NCBI GenBank assembly: GCA_964392665.1
Contig: CAYMQB010000014.1
Coordinates: forward strand, 1 to 49,148
DNA: 49,148 nucleotides
Source: CAYMQB01 sp964392665
GTDB taxonomy: Bacteria; Hydrothermota; E44-bin80
Reading direction: 5' to 3'
Position numbers and translations under genes: made by a program. The notes below the pieces were generated by a model. That model worked only from the letters and a program-made list of their open reading frames with translations. It was not told where the DNA came from and did no database searches. Shown piece after piece: positions 1 to 6,307 of the stretch (its first letter is position 1; every line of letters starts with the position of its first letter).

Positions 1-71
1 GATGATTTTTAAGTGCAAAGATACACTGCTTAATTCTACTTTCGATTTGTCTGAGATTTCAATAAAAAGAC

Positions 72-100
72 TTGACAAGTCGGTTCATATACTATATAAT
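72..100 (+). promoter_or_regulatory. Consensus sigma-70 promoter of the barrel/lipoprotein operon
   Basis: A perfect -35 hexamer TTGACA (72-77) and a perfect -10 hexamer TATAAT (95-100) are separated by exactly 17 bases. Transcription should start near 107, giving a leader of about 100 bases before the first gene at 206. It is the best match to consensus in the window and implies high expression. Confidence 0.85.
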
Positions 101-106
101 AATTCT

Positions 107-213
107 CCAATAATGTGATTTCGAATAATAAAGAGATGAAAGGAGGTGATAAAATAAATTTGAATATTTGAATTATGCGAACGATAACCTTGAAAGGAGG
201 AATAGATGTTTAG
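107..213 (+). promoter_or_regulatory. Leader with orphan extended Shine-Dalgarno and a 12-codon leader ORF
   Basis: Bases 139-150 read AAAGGAGGTGAT, an unusually long match to the anti-Shine-Dalgarno end of 16S rRNA, yet no substantial gene follows it. A TTG at 160 gives only three codons. A small ORF runs from ATG 175 to TAG 211-213 (12 codons); it contains the second Shine-Dalgarno (AAAGGAGG, about 193-200) and overlaps the start of the next gene by 8 bases. It could be a ribosome standby site or a leader peptide, or a relic. The sequence is directly seen; the role is inference. Confidence 0.4.
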
Positions 214-1918
214 AAAAATCATTCCTGCAATTTTGCTCATTAGTATAATTTTGGTTATTTCATTGGGTGCATTTACGAATACGTCATTCAGAAATGCCTC
301 AACAGCAACTCTGTTAGAAGATGATTACGATTTATGGCTTGGACCATATCCACTTCCAGATCCTGCAAGGCTGCCTTTGATCGACGGTGCAAGATTCTAT
401 ACAAACCTGAGTAACCTGGTCGATAAATCGGAAGAACCTTTCAGTAACTTTTCGAACGACTACTTCCTGATTGGTGGTTCCACAAATCCGCTTTTCAACT
501 TCGGCAACGTTGGTATCGTGGCTGACCGATACAATGACATGAATCCATGGGACACGGGACTTCTGGACAGATTGGGAAATCCCATTTATGGATTCGGTAA
601 TGTTGTAAATGCGACGCTCACTGACACTGACGCTAACGGTATATACGACAGGAGAACCGAAGTCGAAGAAACAAGAGAAAGCTGGCAGGATAACGGTATC
701 AAGGATTTTGTATTCGGTTTTGGAAAGGATATGAACGGTACTCTCGTGGGTCTGTTTTTTGAACTAAACAAGAACAAGAGAGAAACATACGGAGCTCCTG
801 GAGGGATGCCGGTTAACTATACACTCGATTCCACGGATATAAATCTTGTTTCAGGAGACAGAACTTTTACCGAAAGTAAAGTGGGAACAGGTTCCACAAT
901 CGATGATATAGCATATAATCTTATTGGTATCTCATTCTGGAAGTATCTTTCCGAAACAAGGGCTGTGGGATTTCACTTCGGATACGGGATGCTGTCCGTA
1001 GAAACTAATGACATCTGGGATAATAGCGATAACTGGAACGCAAGCCCGGATAATGCGAGTATCACCGATACATACTCGATGACAGAAACATATGAGGACA
1101 ATACTCCCTATTCAGGCAACAATATAACGGGATGGCTTTCCTTCATTACGGACTTAAGTGAAATCACCCATTTCAGGTTTGATACTTGGTATGAGAAAGG
1201 GTCAGCTGATATGGGAAGCGATGCAGTAGGAAACTACAGTATTGTTGAGAACAGGATTGCAGCAGATAATCACACGGAAGTAAATAATGGTACGGAGACA
1301 GCAGTAATAACCGGTGATGGTTCCTATCAAACGGTTGCTGTTAAAGGGAAGTTCGTATATGACCTTACCGACAAAGTGAATTTTGCATTTGGCGCAGGGT
1401 TCGGCACGAGTACATTCGATACGACAATAGCTGAAGATGGCGATGCAAGATATGTGTACACATACGATGATGGCGATAACCAGGCAAATGATCCGGATGA
1501 CTACATTCGAACCACAACCTATGCAAGTGAAATCCAGACAAAAACAACGGCAGTGTCAAAGATTATTACCTTCCCTGTTTGTGTGGAATTCCATGTTAGG
1601 AAACCCCTTGTTTTCAGACTCGGTGCAATACATTCCATTAATCTTACGGAATCCACGACAAATATGGATCTTATCAGTGCTTCCCCTGGTCTTGTTCATA
1701 CGGTATACGGCGATGGAAGTATAAGCGATGTATTGATTGACAATCCTGATATTCAGGATATTGGTTCGTCAGAGGATAATACAGACACTTACAGTAATAC
1801 GAACTATACTTACGGTATGGGATATACGGTTGCGAAGAATCTTAAAATCGACCTGATGGGTTTTTCCGACCTGACAGACCTTTACAACTGGAAAGTTTCG
1901 GCTACATTGATGTTTTAG
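206..1918 (+). CDS. Secreted beta-barrel-like outer membrane protein
   Basis: The 570-residue product begins with two basic residues and a hydrophobic signal segment (about residues 5-23) with a likely cleavage near the LGA-F region. The remainder is rich in alternating aromatic/hydrophobic stretches and Gly-Asn-Asp turns, and it ends in Phe after an alternating strand, the usual C-terminal signature of an outer membrane barrel. A DxDxNGxxD loop (about residue 139) resembles a calcium-binding turn. I do not recognise a specific family. The start is set by AAAGGAGG nine bases upstream. A lipoprotein gene follows 28 bases downstream in the same orientation, so the two are probably co-transcribed from the strong promoter at 72-100. 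It could be a structural porin or an envelope protein of unknown role. Confidence 0.8.
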   Translation: MFRKIIPAILLISIILVISLGAFTNTSFRNASTATLLEDDYDLWLGPYPLPDPARLPLIDGARFYTNLSNLVDKSEEPFSNFSNDYFLIGGSTNPLFNFGNVGIVADRYNDMNPWDTGLLDRLGNPIYGFGNVVNATLTDTDANGIYDRRTEVEETRESWQDNGIKDFVFGFGKDMNGTLVGLFFELNKNKRETYGAPGGMPVNYTLDSTDINLVSGDRTFTESKVGTGSTIDDIAYNLIGISFWKYLSETRAVGFHFGYGMLSVETNDIWDNSDNWNASPDNASITDTYSMTETYEDNTPYSGNNITGWLSFITDLSEITHFRFDTWYEKGSADMGSDAVGNYSIVENRIAADNHTEVNNGTETAVITGDGSYQTVAVKGKFVYDLTDKVNFAFGAGFGTSTFDTTIAEDGDARYVYTYDDGDNQANDPDDYIRTTTYASEIQTKTTAVSKIITFPVCVEFHVRKPLVFRLGAIHSINLTESTTNMDLISASPGLVHTVYGDGSISDVLIDNPDIQDIGSSEDNTDTYSNTNYTYGMGYTVAKNLKIDLMGFSDLTDLYNWKVSATLMF

Positions 1919-1946
1919 TCGACTTAATTCATAAGGAGGTGAAAAA

Positions 1947-3182
1947 ATGTTTAAGAAAATACTTATTCCTCTGGTTTTTATAACCATTGCGCTGGTGCTG
2001 GTTTTTGGATGCTCGAAGAGCGATAATCCTTTCGAGCCCCAGAAGTCCGGTTTCAACGGTACAGTTCAGGAAAATCTTTCCTATATCGCTGGCATCAATC
2101 CAGGTCTGAATGGACAGATTCAGGATGTAGATCCCTCAACAAGTGAAATAGAAGGAGAGATAGAAATCTGGTTTCAAAGTTTTATGAATACAAGTACGGT
2201 AACCGCTACTAATATTGTCGTATGGGATACAACAAATGACGGGAGCATTCAGAATTCATCTTTCACTTACTATCCCGAGATTAAGAAAGCAGTATTTAGA
2301 GGGACATTCAGCGATGATGCAGTATTCATCGTTACCCTGAAAAGCGACCTCGAAAATCAAGCAGGTGTTAAGTTTGATGGAAACGGCAATGGTTCCTTCG
2401 ATGGTTCACCTTATGATGATTACAGATACAAACTCTATACAGGTACGGGTAATACCGCGGATTACGATTTTATTCATCCGGAGATAGAGTGGGTTGTTCC
2501 TGGTACTGAAAATGGTGTCGATGTACTGCCTCTTATTACCCTTAGCTTCACAGGGTCAGATATTGACACAGAAGATCTCGTATTAGGCAATTTTACTCTG
2601 GTAAAAACATCGAATCAGGTTGCGGTTTCCTGTTCACTTATTGCCTCTTCACATAGTATGATTGTTTTCATGCCAAAGGATAGCATTGACCAGGCGGAAC
2701 AGTATACCGTTAACGTGAAATGTGCCAACGTGAAGGACACCTGCAGAAATGTGTTACTTGGTTTCCAGGATGATAACGAAGGTTGGATTGCCAATATCGC
2801 TGATTATTGCTGGGATTTTGTAACGATGGCACTCGACGGAAACCATGATGGGAATCCTCCAGTTGTTTCGAATGTTAGTGTTGGCATCGATGAACTCATT
2901 GTAAGTTTTAACGACGATATCGACTTGACCACATTCACGACTACAAATATCAGGGTATATGACAACTCGACAGGTCAAAACCTGGTTGGTTCCATCATTA
3001 ATGAATACGATGGCAGAGGTTTTCGTTACACTTTAGAGAATGCGGAGAGCGGAACAACATACAGGCTCTGGGTAAGCAAGGATGTTAAAGAATTAGACCC
3101 GGGGGGTTGGTATCTTGATGGAAATGAAAACGGTGTCGGAGGCGAATGGGACGATGACTACACTACAACATTTACGCTTTAG
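1947..3182 (+). CDS. Lipoprotein with repeated Ig-like (Big_5/SbsA-type) domains
   Basis: The N-terminus is a signal peptide ending in a lipobox (LVFGC, Cys22), so the 411-residue protein should be lipidated. After a short linker there are about three beta-sandwich-like units (roughly residues 45-165, 175-285 and 297-411). Unit one has the pattern of an SbsA/Big_5 domain: I-W-F-x-x-F-M-x-x-S-T-V-T, then T-N-I-V-V. Two units carry Asp/Asn/Gly loops (D-G-N-G-N-G-S-F-D near 148 and D-G-N-E-N-G near 393) that look like calcium-binding turns. A very strong AAGGAGGTGA lies six bases before ATG. It follows the barrel protein closely and may be its surface partner. A hairpin at 3207-3240 closes the operon. 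Exact function is unknown. Confidence 0.8.
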   Translation: MFKKILIPLVFITIALVLVFGCSKSDNPFEPQKSGFNGTVQENLSYIAGINPGLNGQIQDVDPSTSEIEGEIEIWFQSFMNTSTVTATNIVVWDTTNDGSIQNSSFTYYPEIKKAVFRGTFSDDAVFIVTLKSDLENQAGVKFDGNGNGSFDGSPYDDYRYKLYTGTGNTADYDFIHPEIEWVVPGTENGVDVLPLITLSFTGSDIDTEDLVLGNFTLVKTSNQVAVSCSLIASSHSMIVFMPKDSIDQAEQYTVNVKCANVKDTCRNVLLGFQDDNEGWIANIADYCWDFVTMALDGNHDGNPPVVSNVSVGIDELIVSFNDDIDLTTFTTTNIRVYDNSTGQNLVGSIINEYDGRGFRYTLENAESGTTYRLWVSKDVKELDPGGWYLDGNENGVGGEWDDDYTTTFTL

Positions 3183-3206
3183 TTTTTTGTAAGCACAAAT
3201 AGGTTC

Positions 3207-3245
3207 AAAGGGAAGGGGGCAGGAAAGTCTGCTCCCTTTCTGTTT
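3207..3245 (+). terminator. Probable rho-independent terminator of the barrel/lipoprotein operon
   Basis: An outer stem (AAAGGGA with TCCCTTT) and an inner stem (GGGCAG with CTGCTC, one G-T wobble) flank a GAAAGT loop, followed by the T-rich CTGTTTC. The 5' arm has a two-base bulge. It lies 25 bases after the lipoprotein stop codon. Confidence 0.6.
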
Positions 3246-3380
3246 CAGGCGGGCATTAGAAGGAGAGTGTCGGGGAAAAAGCAAGGATAAAAGATAAAGG
3301 GTAAATAAACGCTCCGTTGCGAAATGACCAATGACTAATGATATAGCTGTTGAAAAATGTAATCCATGGGCTCACGCATT

Positions 3381-3488
3381 GTCATTCCCACGCAAGCATG
3401 TCACCCCTGCGAAAGCAGGGGCGGGAATCCACAGGGGCAGGTGTCCAGGATAAAAAACACAATGGATTCCTGCTGTTGCAGGAATGAC
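3381..3488. repeat. Palindromic intergenic repeat element (REP/MITE-like)
   Basis: The element is bounded by the inverted pair GTCATTCC (3381) and GGAATGAC (3481-3488). Inside are two clean hairpins: CCCCTGC-GAAA-GCAGGGG (about 3404-3421) and ATTCCTGC-TGTT-GCAGGAAT (about 3466-3485). The wording (GTCATTCC..GGGAATCC..GGATTCC..GGAATGAC) resembles a palindromic repeat found between genes of many unrelated bacteria. It sits in the 350-base gap 3183-3532; the rest of that gap holds the terminator and low-complexity sequence but no gene. No transposase is present. Confidence 0.6.
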
Positions 3489-3532
3489 CGGCAGAACCCA
3501 AGACATAAAGCCAGGAGAATAAAGCTATCATT

Positions 3533-3925
3533 ATGATTTCGGATAGAGAATTGATTGAGCAGGCAAAAAAGGCAAGAGAATATGCTTATGCACCATATTC
3601 GAAATTTTCAGTGGGAGCTGCATTGCTCACGGAAAATGGTAAGGTTTTTTTGGGATGTAATATCGAAAACAGTTCTTTTGGTTTATCCATTTGTGCCGAA
3701 CGTGTGGCTTTGTTCAAAGCTATTTCAAGTGGTGAGAAGGTATTCTTAAAACTTGCTGTGGTTGGTTCACAAAATACAAAGATTCTTCCCTGTGGTGCCT
3801 GCAGACAGGTTTTATTTGAATTTGCCCCTGATCTGATAATTGTTAGCCTTAATCACGATAAAGTAAGATATTGTTCTTTGAAGGAATTGTTGCCTGAGGG
3901 ATTTTCACTCCGAAAAGAAAAGTAA
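3533..3925 (+). CDS. cdd: Cytidine deaminase
   Basis: This 130-residue protein matches homotetrameric zinc cytidine deaminases in length and motifs. It deaminates cytidine or deoxycytidine to uridine in pyrimidine salvage. The zinc site is complete: Cys54-Ala-Glu56, where the Glu is the proton shuttle, and PCGACRQ with Cys87 and Cys90. The substrate-binding APYSKFSVGAA segment lies at residues 20-30. The ATG has only a distant AGGAG (16 bases away), so translation may be weak. It stands alone, with repeat-rich gaps of about 350 bases on both sides, so its context says little. Confidence 0.95.
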   Translation: MISDRELIEQAKKAREYAYAPYSKFSVGAALLTENGKVFLGCNIENSSFGLSICAERVALFKAISSGEKVFLKLAVVGSQNTKILPCGACRQVLFEFAPDLIIVSLNHDKVRYCSLKELLPEGFSLRKEK

Positions 3926-4275
3926 AAAGTTAAAAGTAAAAAGAGACTACATAACGGAAAAGGCGAAATTAGGAAATTGGAAATTGGGAAAATGGGAAAG
4001 GAAGCAAACAGCAAACAGAAAGGCAGACACGACAAACCTTGTCATCCCGAATTTATTTCGGAATCTCGAAGTGAACTGCCATTCCTGATTTTCATCAGGA
4101 CAGGTCGCTGTCAACGAGGAACAAAGAACGAAGAACCAAGAACTAGATACTCTAAACGTTCAAACGAACTAAACGAAATTACCAATTACACAATTAACTA
4201 ATTACGAAGTTGAATGATTAAATAACGCAAAGCAAATATACAGCGAAGCGAATATACGCAGGAGGCTAATAACAA
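3926..4275. other. Intergenic gap built of recurrent short words
   Basis: No credible gene is seen in these 350 bases. They contain GAAATTAGGAAATTGGAAATTGGG (3966-3989, split motif), TAAACG/AACGTTC words (about 4150-4172), ATTACCAATTACACAATTAACTAATTACG (4180-4208) and AACGCAAAGCAAATATACAGCGAAGCG (4225-4250). Close variants of these words recur in the gaps at 4738-5105, 7979-8234, 13287-13359 and 31681-31877, in either orientation, which points to a repeat family rather than random AT-rich sequence. Confidence 0.5.
4041..4104. repeat. Palindromic repeat (GTCATCCCGAATTTATTTCGGAATCTC type)
   Basis: GTCATCCCGAATTTATTTCGG forms a CCGAA/TTCGG hairpin and is followed by TCCTGAT-TTTC-ATCAGGA (about 4083-4100), a perfect seven-pair stem. 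The opening words are like a dispersed palindromic element seen in many bacterial genomes. It is a separate copy type from the one at 3381-3488. Confidence 0.5.
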
Positions 4276-4737
4276 TTGACAGATGACCATCAACCAATAA
4301 CCAAAAAAATGAACGAAGAAAAGCGAATTCTCGGGATTGATTACGGAAGGAAAAGGATAGGTCTTTCAATCAGTGATCCGTTAGGCATAATTGCTACCCC
4401 GGTTGATACAGTAAATAGAAAGAAAGTCATTGAAAGAATACAGGAAATCTTAGTTGAGTTTAAACTCAAGAAAATTATTATTGGTTATCCTCTGAGGAGT
4501 GATGGGGAGAAAGGTAGAAGTACAGAGGAAGTAGAGAAGTTTGCGCAGTTAATTGAAAAAACATTTGGTATAGAAATAGAATTATGGGATGAGAGGTACT
4601 CGACCATAGAAGCGGAGCGCATAATGAGGGATGCAGGAAAAAGTTCGAGTAGAGAAAAACGGAAGGTTGACATGATTGCTGCTGCTGTTATCCTTCAATC
4701 CTATCTTGATGAGAGAGGGGGAGAGGATAAAGTGTAA
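4276..4737 (+). CDS. ruvX: RuvX/YqgF family Holliday-junction-resolvase-like protein
   Basis: The RNase H-fold signature is clear: G-I-D-Y-G-R-K-R-I-G-L-S-I (first catalytic Asp), then I-I-I-G-Y-P-L-R-S-D-G and W-D-E-R-Y-S-T (second acidic residue), ending with K-V-D-M-I-A-A-A (third Asp). Members process 16S rRNA ends or act as putative junction nucleases. The start is uncertain. TTG 4276 has GGAGG ten bases upstream and gives 153 residues; ATG 4309 has no Shine-Dalgarno but gives 142 residues, nearer the usual 138-150. The bases between the two starts look like the intergenic word repeats, so the TTG extension may be repeat-derived. The mltG gene downstream is a common neighbour of ruvX. 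Confidence 0.92.
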   Translation: MTDDHQPITKKMNEEKRILGIDYGRKRIGLSISDPLGIIATPVDTVNRKKVIERIQEILVEFKLKKIIIGYPLRSDGEKGRSTEEVEKFAQLIEKTFGIEIELWDERYSTIEAERIMRDAGKSSSREKRKVDMIAAAVILQSYLDERGGEDKV

Positions 4738-4822
4738 ATAAACGCTTCGCTGTAATTGAACGCTGTGCTGTATGAAAACCAAGCAAACTAAACAAACCAA
4801 ATAAACTAAAAAGACCGTGAAA

Positions 4823-5000
4823 GGCGAAATTATGAAATTGGAAATTAGGAAAATAGCACAAAAGAGAAGGACGAAATTAGGAAAATGGAAATTGCGAAAA
4901 TAGCACAAAAGAGAAAGACGAAAATAGGAGAATAGAAATTACGAAAATAGCACAAAAGAGAAGGACAAAATTACGAAAATGGAAATTGCGAAAATGAGAT
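4823..5000. repeat. 47-bp tandem repeat, about 3.7 copies
   Basis: The landmark TAGCACAAAAGAGAA begins at 4854, 4901 and 4948, so the period is exactly 47 bases; a fourth, diverged unit runs to about 5000. Each unit reads roughly GACGAAATTAGGAAAATGGAAATTGCG followed by AAAATAGCACAAAAGAGAAG. Single copies of the GAAATTAGGAAAATGG part recur at 3966 and 31816. No spacers separate units, so this is not CRISPR. Confidence 0.8.
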
Positions 5001-5051
5001 TGCTTCAACAGTGGAAATGAAAGTTTTTTCGCAATGACACGAAAACAAAAC

Positions 5052-5096
5052 AAACCAAATAAACCAAATAAACCAAATAAACCAAACAAACCAGAC
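5052..5096. repeat. 9-bp tandem repeat AAACCAAAT, five copies
   Basis: Units start at 5052, 5061, 5070, 5079 and 5088; the first three are identical, the fourth and fifth differ by one and two bases. It lies just before mltG. Because the unit is three codons, it reads as Asn-Lys-Pro repeats if translation begins at the upstream ATG 5034. Confidence 0.85.
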
Positions 5097-5105
5097 AGAG
5101 GAATA

Positions 5106-6119
5106 ATGAAATCGAAAATCACGAAGATTCCAAAATTGCTGTTTGTAGTTCTCTTAATAGTAAGTTTTGCAGGCATTCTTTATAATGTTAGATTATTCAT
5201 TAAATCTGGAGGGGAAGCAGGTCGAGAGAATGTTACAGTGATTATTCGGGATGGAATGTCCGCAAGACAGATAGGAGAAATGCTTGAACGCAAAGAAGTA
5301 GTTGCGTCAGGGAAGAGCTTTGTTTTGATTTCCAAGTTGACTTCAAGAGAAAAGAAGATAAAGGCAGGTAGGTATGTATTTCGAAGAGGAATGGGAGTAA
5401 GAGCGGTTCTTTCGAAATTGGTGAGTGGTGAGACTGAATCACTATCAGTTACTATTCCAGAGGGTTTAACAATGAAGGAAACATCGGTAATACTCGAAAA
5501 ATCCCTTAGAATCGACAGGAAAAAGTTTCTTGGAGTTGTCAACAGCGGTAAAGTTGCTGCAAGCAAGGGGATTCGGGGAAAGAACCTTGAGGGCTTTCTA
5601 TTTCCCGATACCTACGAATTCAACTACGGCGTTACCGAAGAGGAAGTGGTAGAGCGACTTGTTGAAGAGTTCTGGCAAATCTTTAGTGATTCTCTAAAAA
5701 GACAAGCAAGCAAAATAGGATTTACGGTTTATGAAGTTGTTACACTCGCTTCCATGATCGAGGAAGAAGCAATGCTGGACAGAGAGAAAGCTACAATATC
5801 ACAGGTCTATCATAAAAGGCTTAAACTGAACAGAGCACTTGAATGCGATGCTACGGTTCAATATGCACTGCCAAAACACAAACCCAGACTCCTGTATAAG
5901 GATTTGAAGGTTAAATCACCGTATAATACCTATATTCATAAAGGTTTGCCACCTGGTCCAATTTCGAGTCCTGGTAAAGAAGCAATTGTTGCGGCAGTTT
6001 TTCCTGCTAAAACCGGTTTTCTATATTATGTCGCCAAAGGAGATGGTTCACATATTTTTTCAAGGACTGCAAAGGAACATATGAGGGTAATCGCAAGGTT
6101 GCATAGAGGTAATAAATAA
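5106..6119 (+). CDS. mltG: Endolytic murein transglycosylase MltG
   Basis: MltG is an inner-membrane lytic transglycosylase that cuts nascent glycan strands. This 337-residue protein has one N-terminal transmembrane segment (about residues 10-28), a LysM-like N-terminal part and the YceG/MltG catalytic domain with L-A-S-M-I-E-E-E-A (catalytic Glu), F-L-F-P-D-T-Y-E-F and the closing G-L-P-P-G-P-I-S-S-P-G motif. ATG 5106 has GAGGA four bases upstream and gives a normal start. A longer in-frame start at ATG 5034 would add 24 residues, mostly Asn-Lys-Pro repeats coded by the 9-base array, which I reject as the main start. It follows ruvX, a familiar pairing. Confidence 0.95.
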   Translation: MKSKITKIPKLLFVVLLIVSFAGILYNVRLFIKSGGEAGRENVTVIIRDGMSARQIGEMLERKEVVASGKSFVLISKLTSREKKIKAGRYVFRRGMGVRAVLSKLVSGETESLSVTIPEGLTMKETSVILEKSLRIDRKKFLGVVNSGKVAASKGIRGKNLEGFLFPDTYEFNYGVTEEEVVERLVEEFWQIFSDSLKRQASKIGFTVYEVVTLASMIEEEAMLDREKATISQVYHKRLKLNRALECDATVQYALPKHKPRLLYKDLKVKSPYNTYIHKGLPPGPISSPGKEAIVAAVFPAKTGFLYYVAKGDGSHIFSRTAKEHMRVIARLHRGNK

Positions 6120-6124
6120 TGTAG

Positions 6125-6145
6125 GGGCAACCCTTGTGGTTGCCC
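6125..6145. repeat. Short palindromic repeat (GGGCAACC..GGTTGCCC)
   Basis: A perfect eight-pair stem with a CTTGT loop lies six bases after the mltG stop, with a partial echo GGGCAGTTGCC at 6155-6165. There is no T tract on either strand, so a repeat (GTAGGGGCAACCC..type, seen in many genomes) is likelier than a terminator. Confidence 0.5.
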
Positions 6146-6232
6146 AAAATCAAAGGGCAGTTGCCGCATTAGAACATTTCATATCTAACGGGCAAACAAG
6201 ACAGTCCATACATCAGGTTTGAAGCTTTTTTC

Positions 6233-6261
6233 TTGACAACAAGGGAAAAATATTCTATTTT
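6233..6261 (+). promoter_or_regulatory. Sigma-70 promoter of ftcD
   Basis: TTGACA (6233-6238) and TATTTT (6256-6261) are separated by 17 bases, 47 bases before the ftcD start. The overlapping TTG here can be read as an upstream start of the same frame, but a promoter is the better explanation. Confidence 0.65.
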
Positions 6262-6307
6262 GAAGCAAATAATTGAGTATGGTATATGTATAGAAGGAGG
6301 TTTGAGT

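Larger units (their letters stand above)
4738..5105. other. Repeat-filled gap between ruvX and mltG
   Basis: This 368-base gap has no supported gene. It holds AACCAAGCAAACTAAACAAACC (about 4778-4799, split words), a 47-base tandem array (4823-5000), a degenerate GAGATTGCTTC..TCGCAATGACAC palindrome-type element (4996-5039) and a 9-base tandem array (5052-5096). Open frames across it on the minus strand are by-products of these repeats. Confidence 0.6.

Noticed and set aside
3977..4201. Plus-strand open frame of 74 codons
   Set aside because: It lies entirely in word-repeat DNA with a hairpin, has no Shine-Dalgarno and gives low-complexity, non-protein-like sequence.
4823..5000. CRISPR array
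   Set aside because: Units are contiguous with a 47-base period and have no unique spacers; no cas genes.
4582..5176. Minus-strand open frames with Leu-Phe-Gly and Leu-Val-Cys-Leu repeats
   Set aside because: These repeats are the reverse reading of the 9-base and 47-base arrays; no start signals or family match.
6125..6145. Terminator for mltG
   Set aside because: The stem is perfect but no T tract follows on either strand.
6233..6307. Longer ftcD start at TTG 6233
   Set aside because: The TTG is the -35 box of a good promoter; ATG 6308 has the Shine-Dalgarno and family N-terminus.
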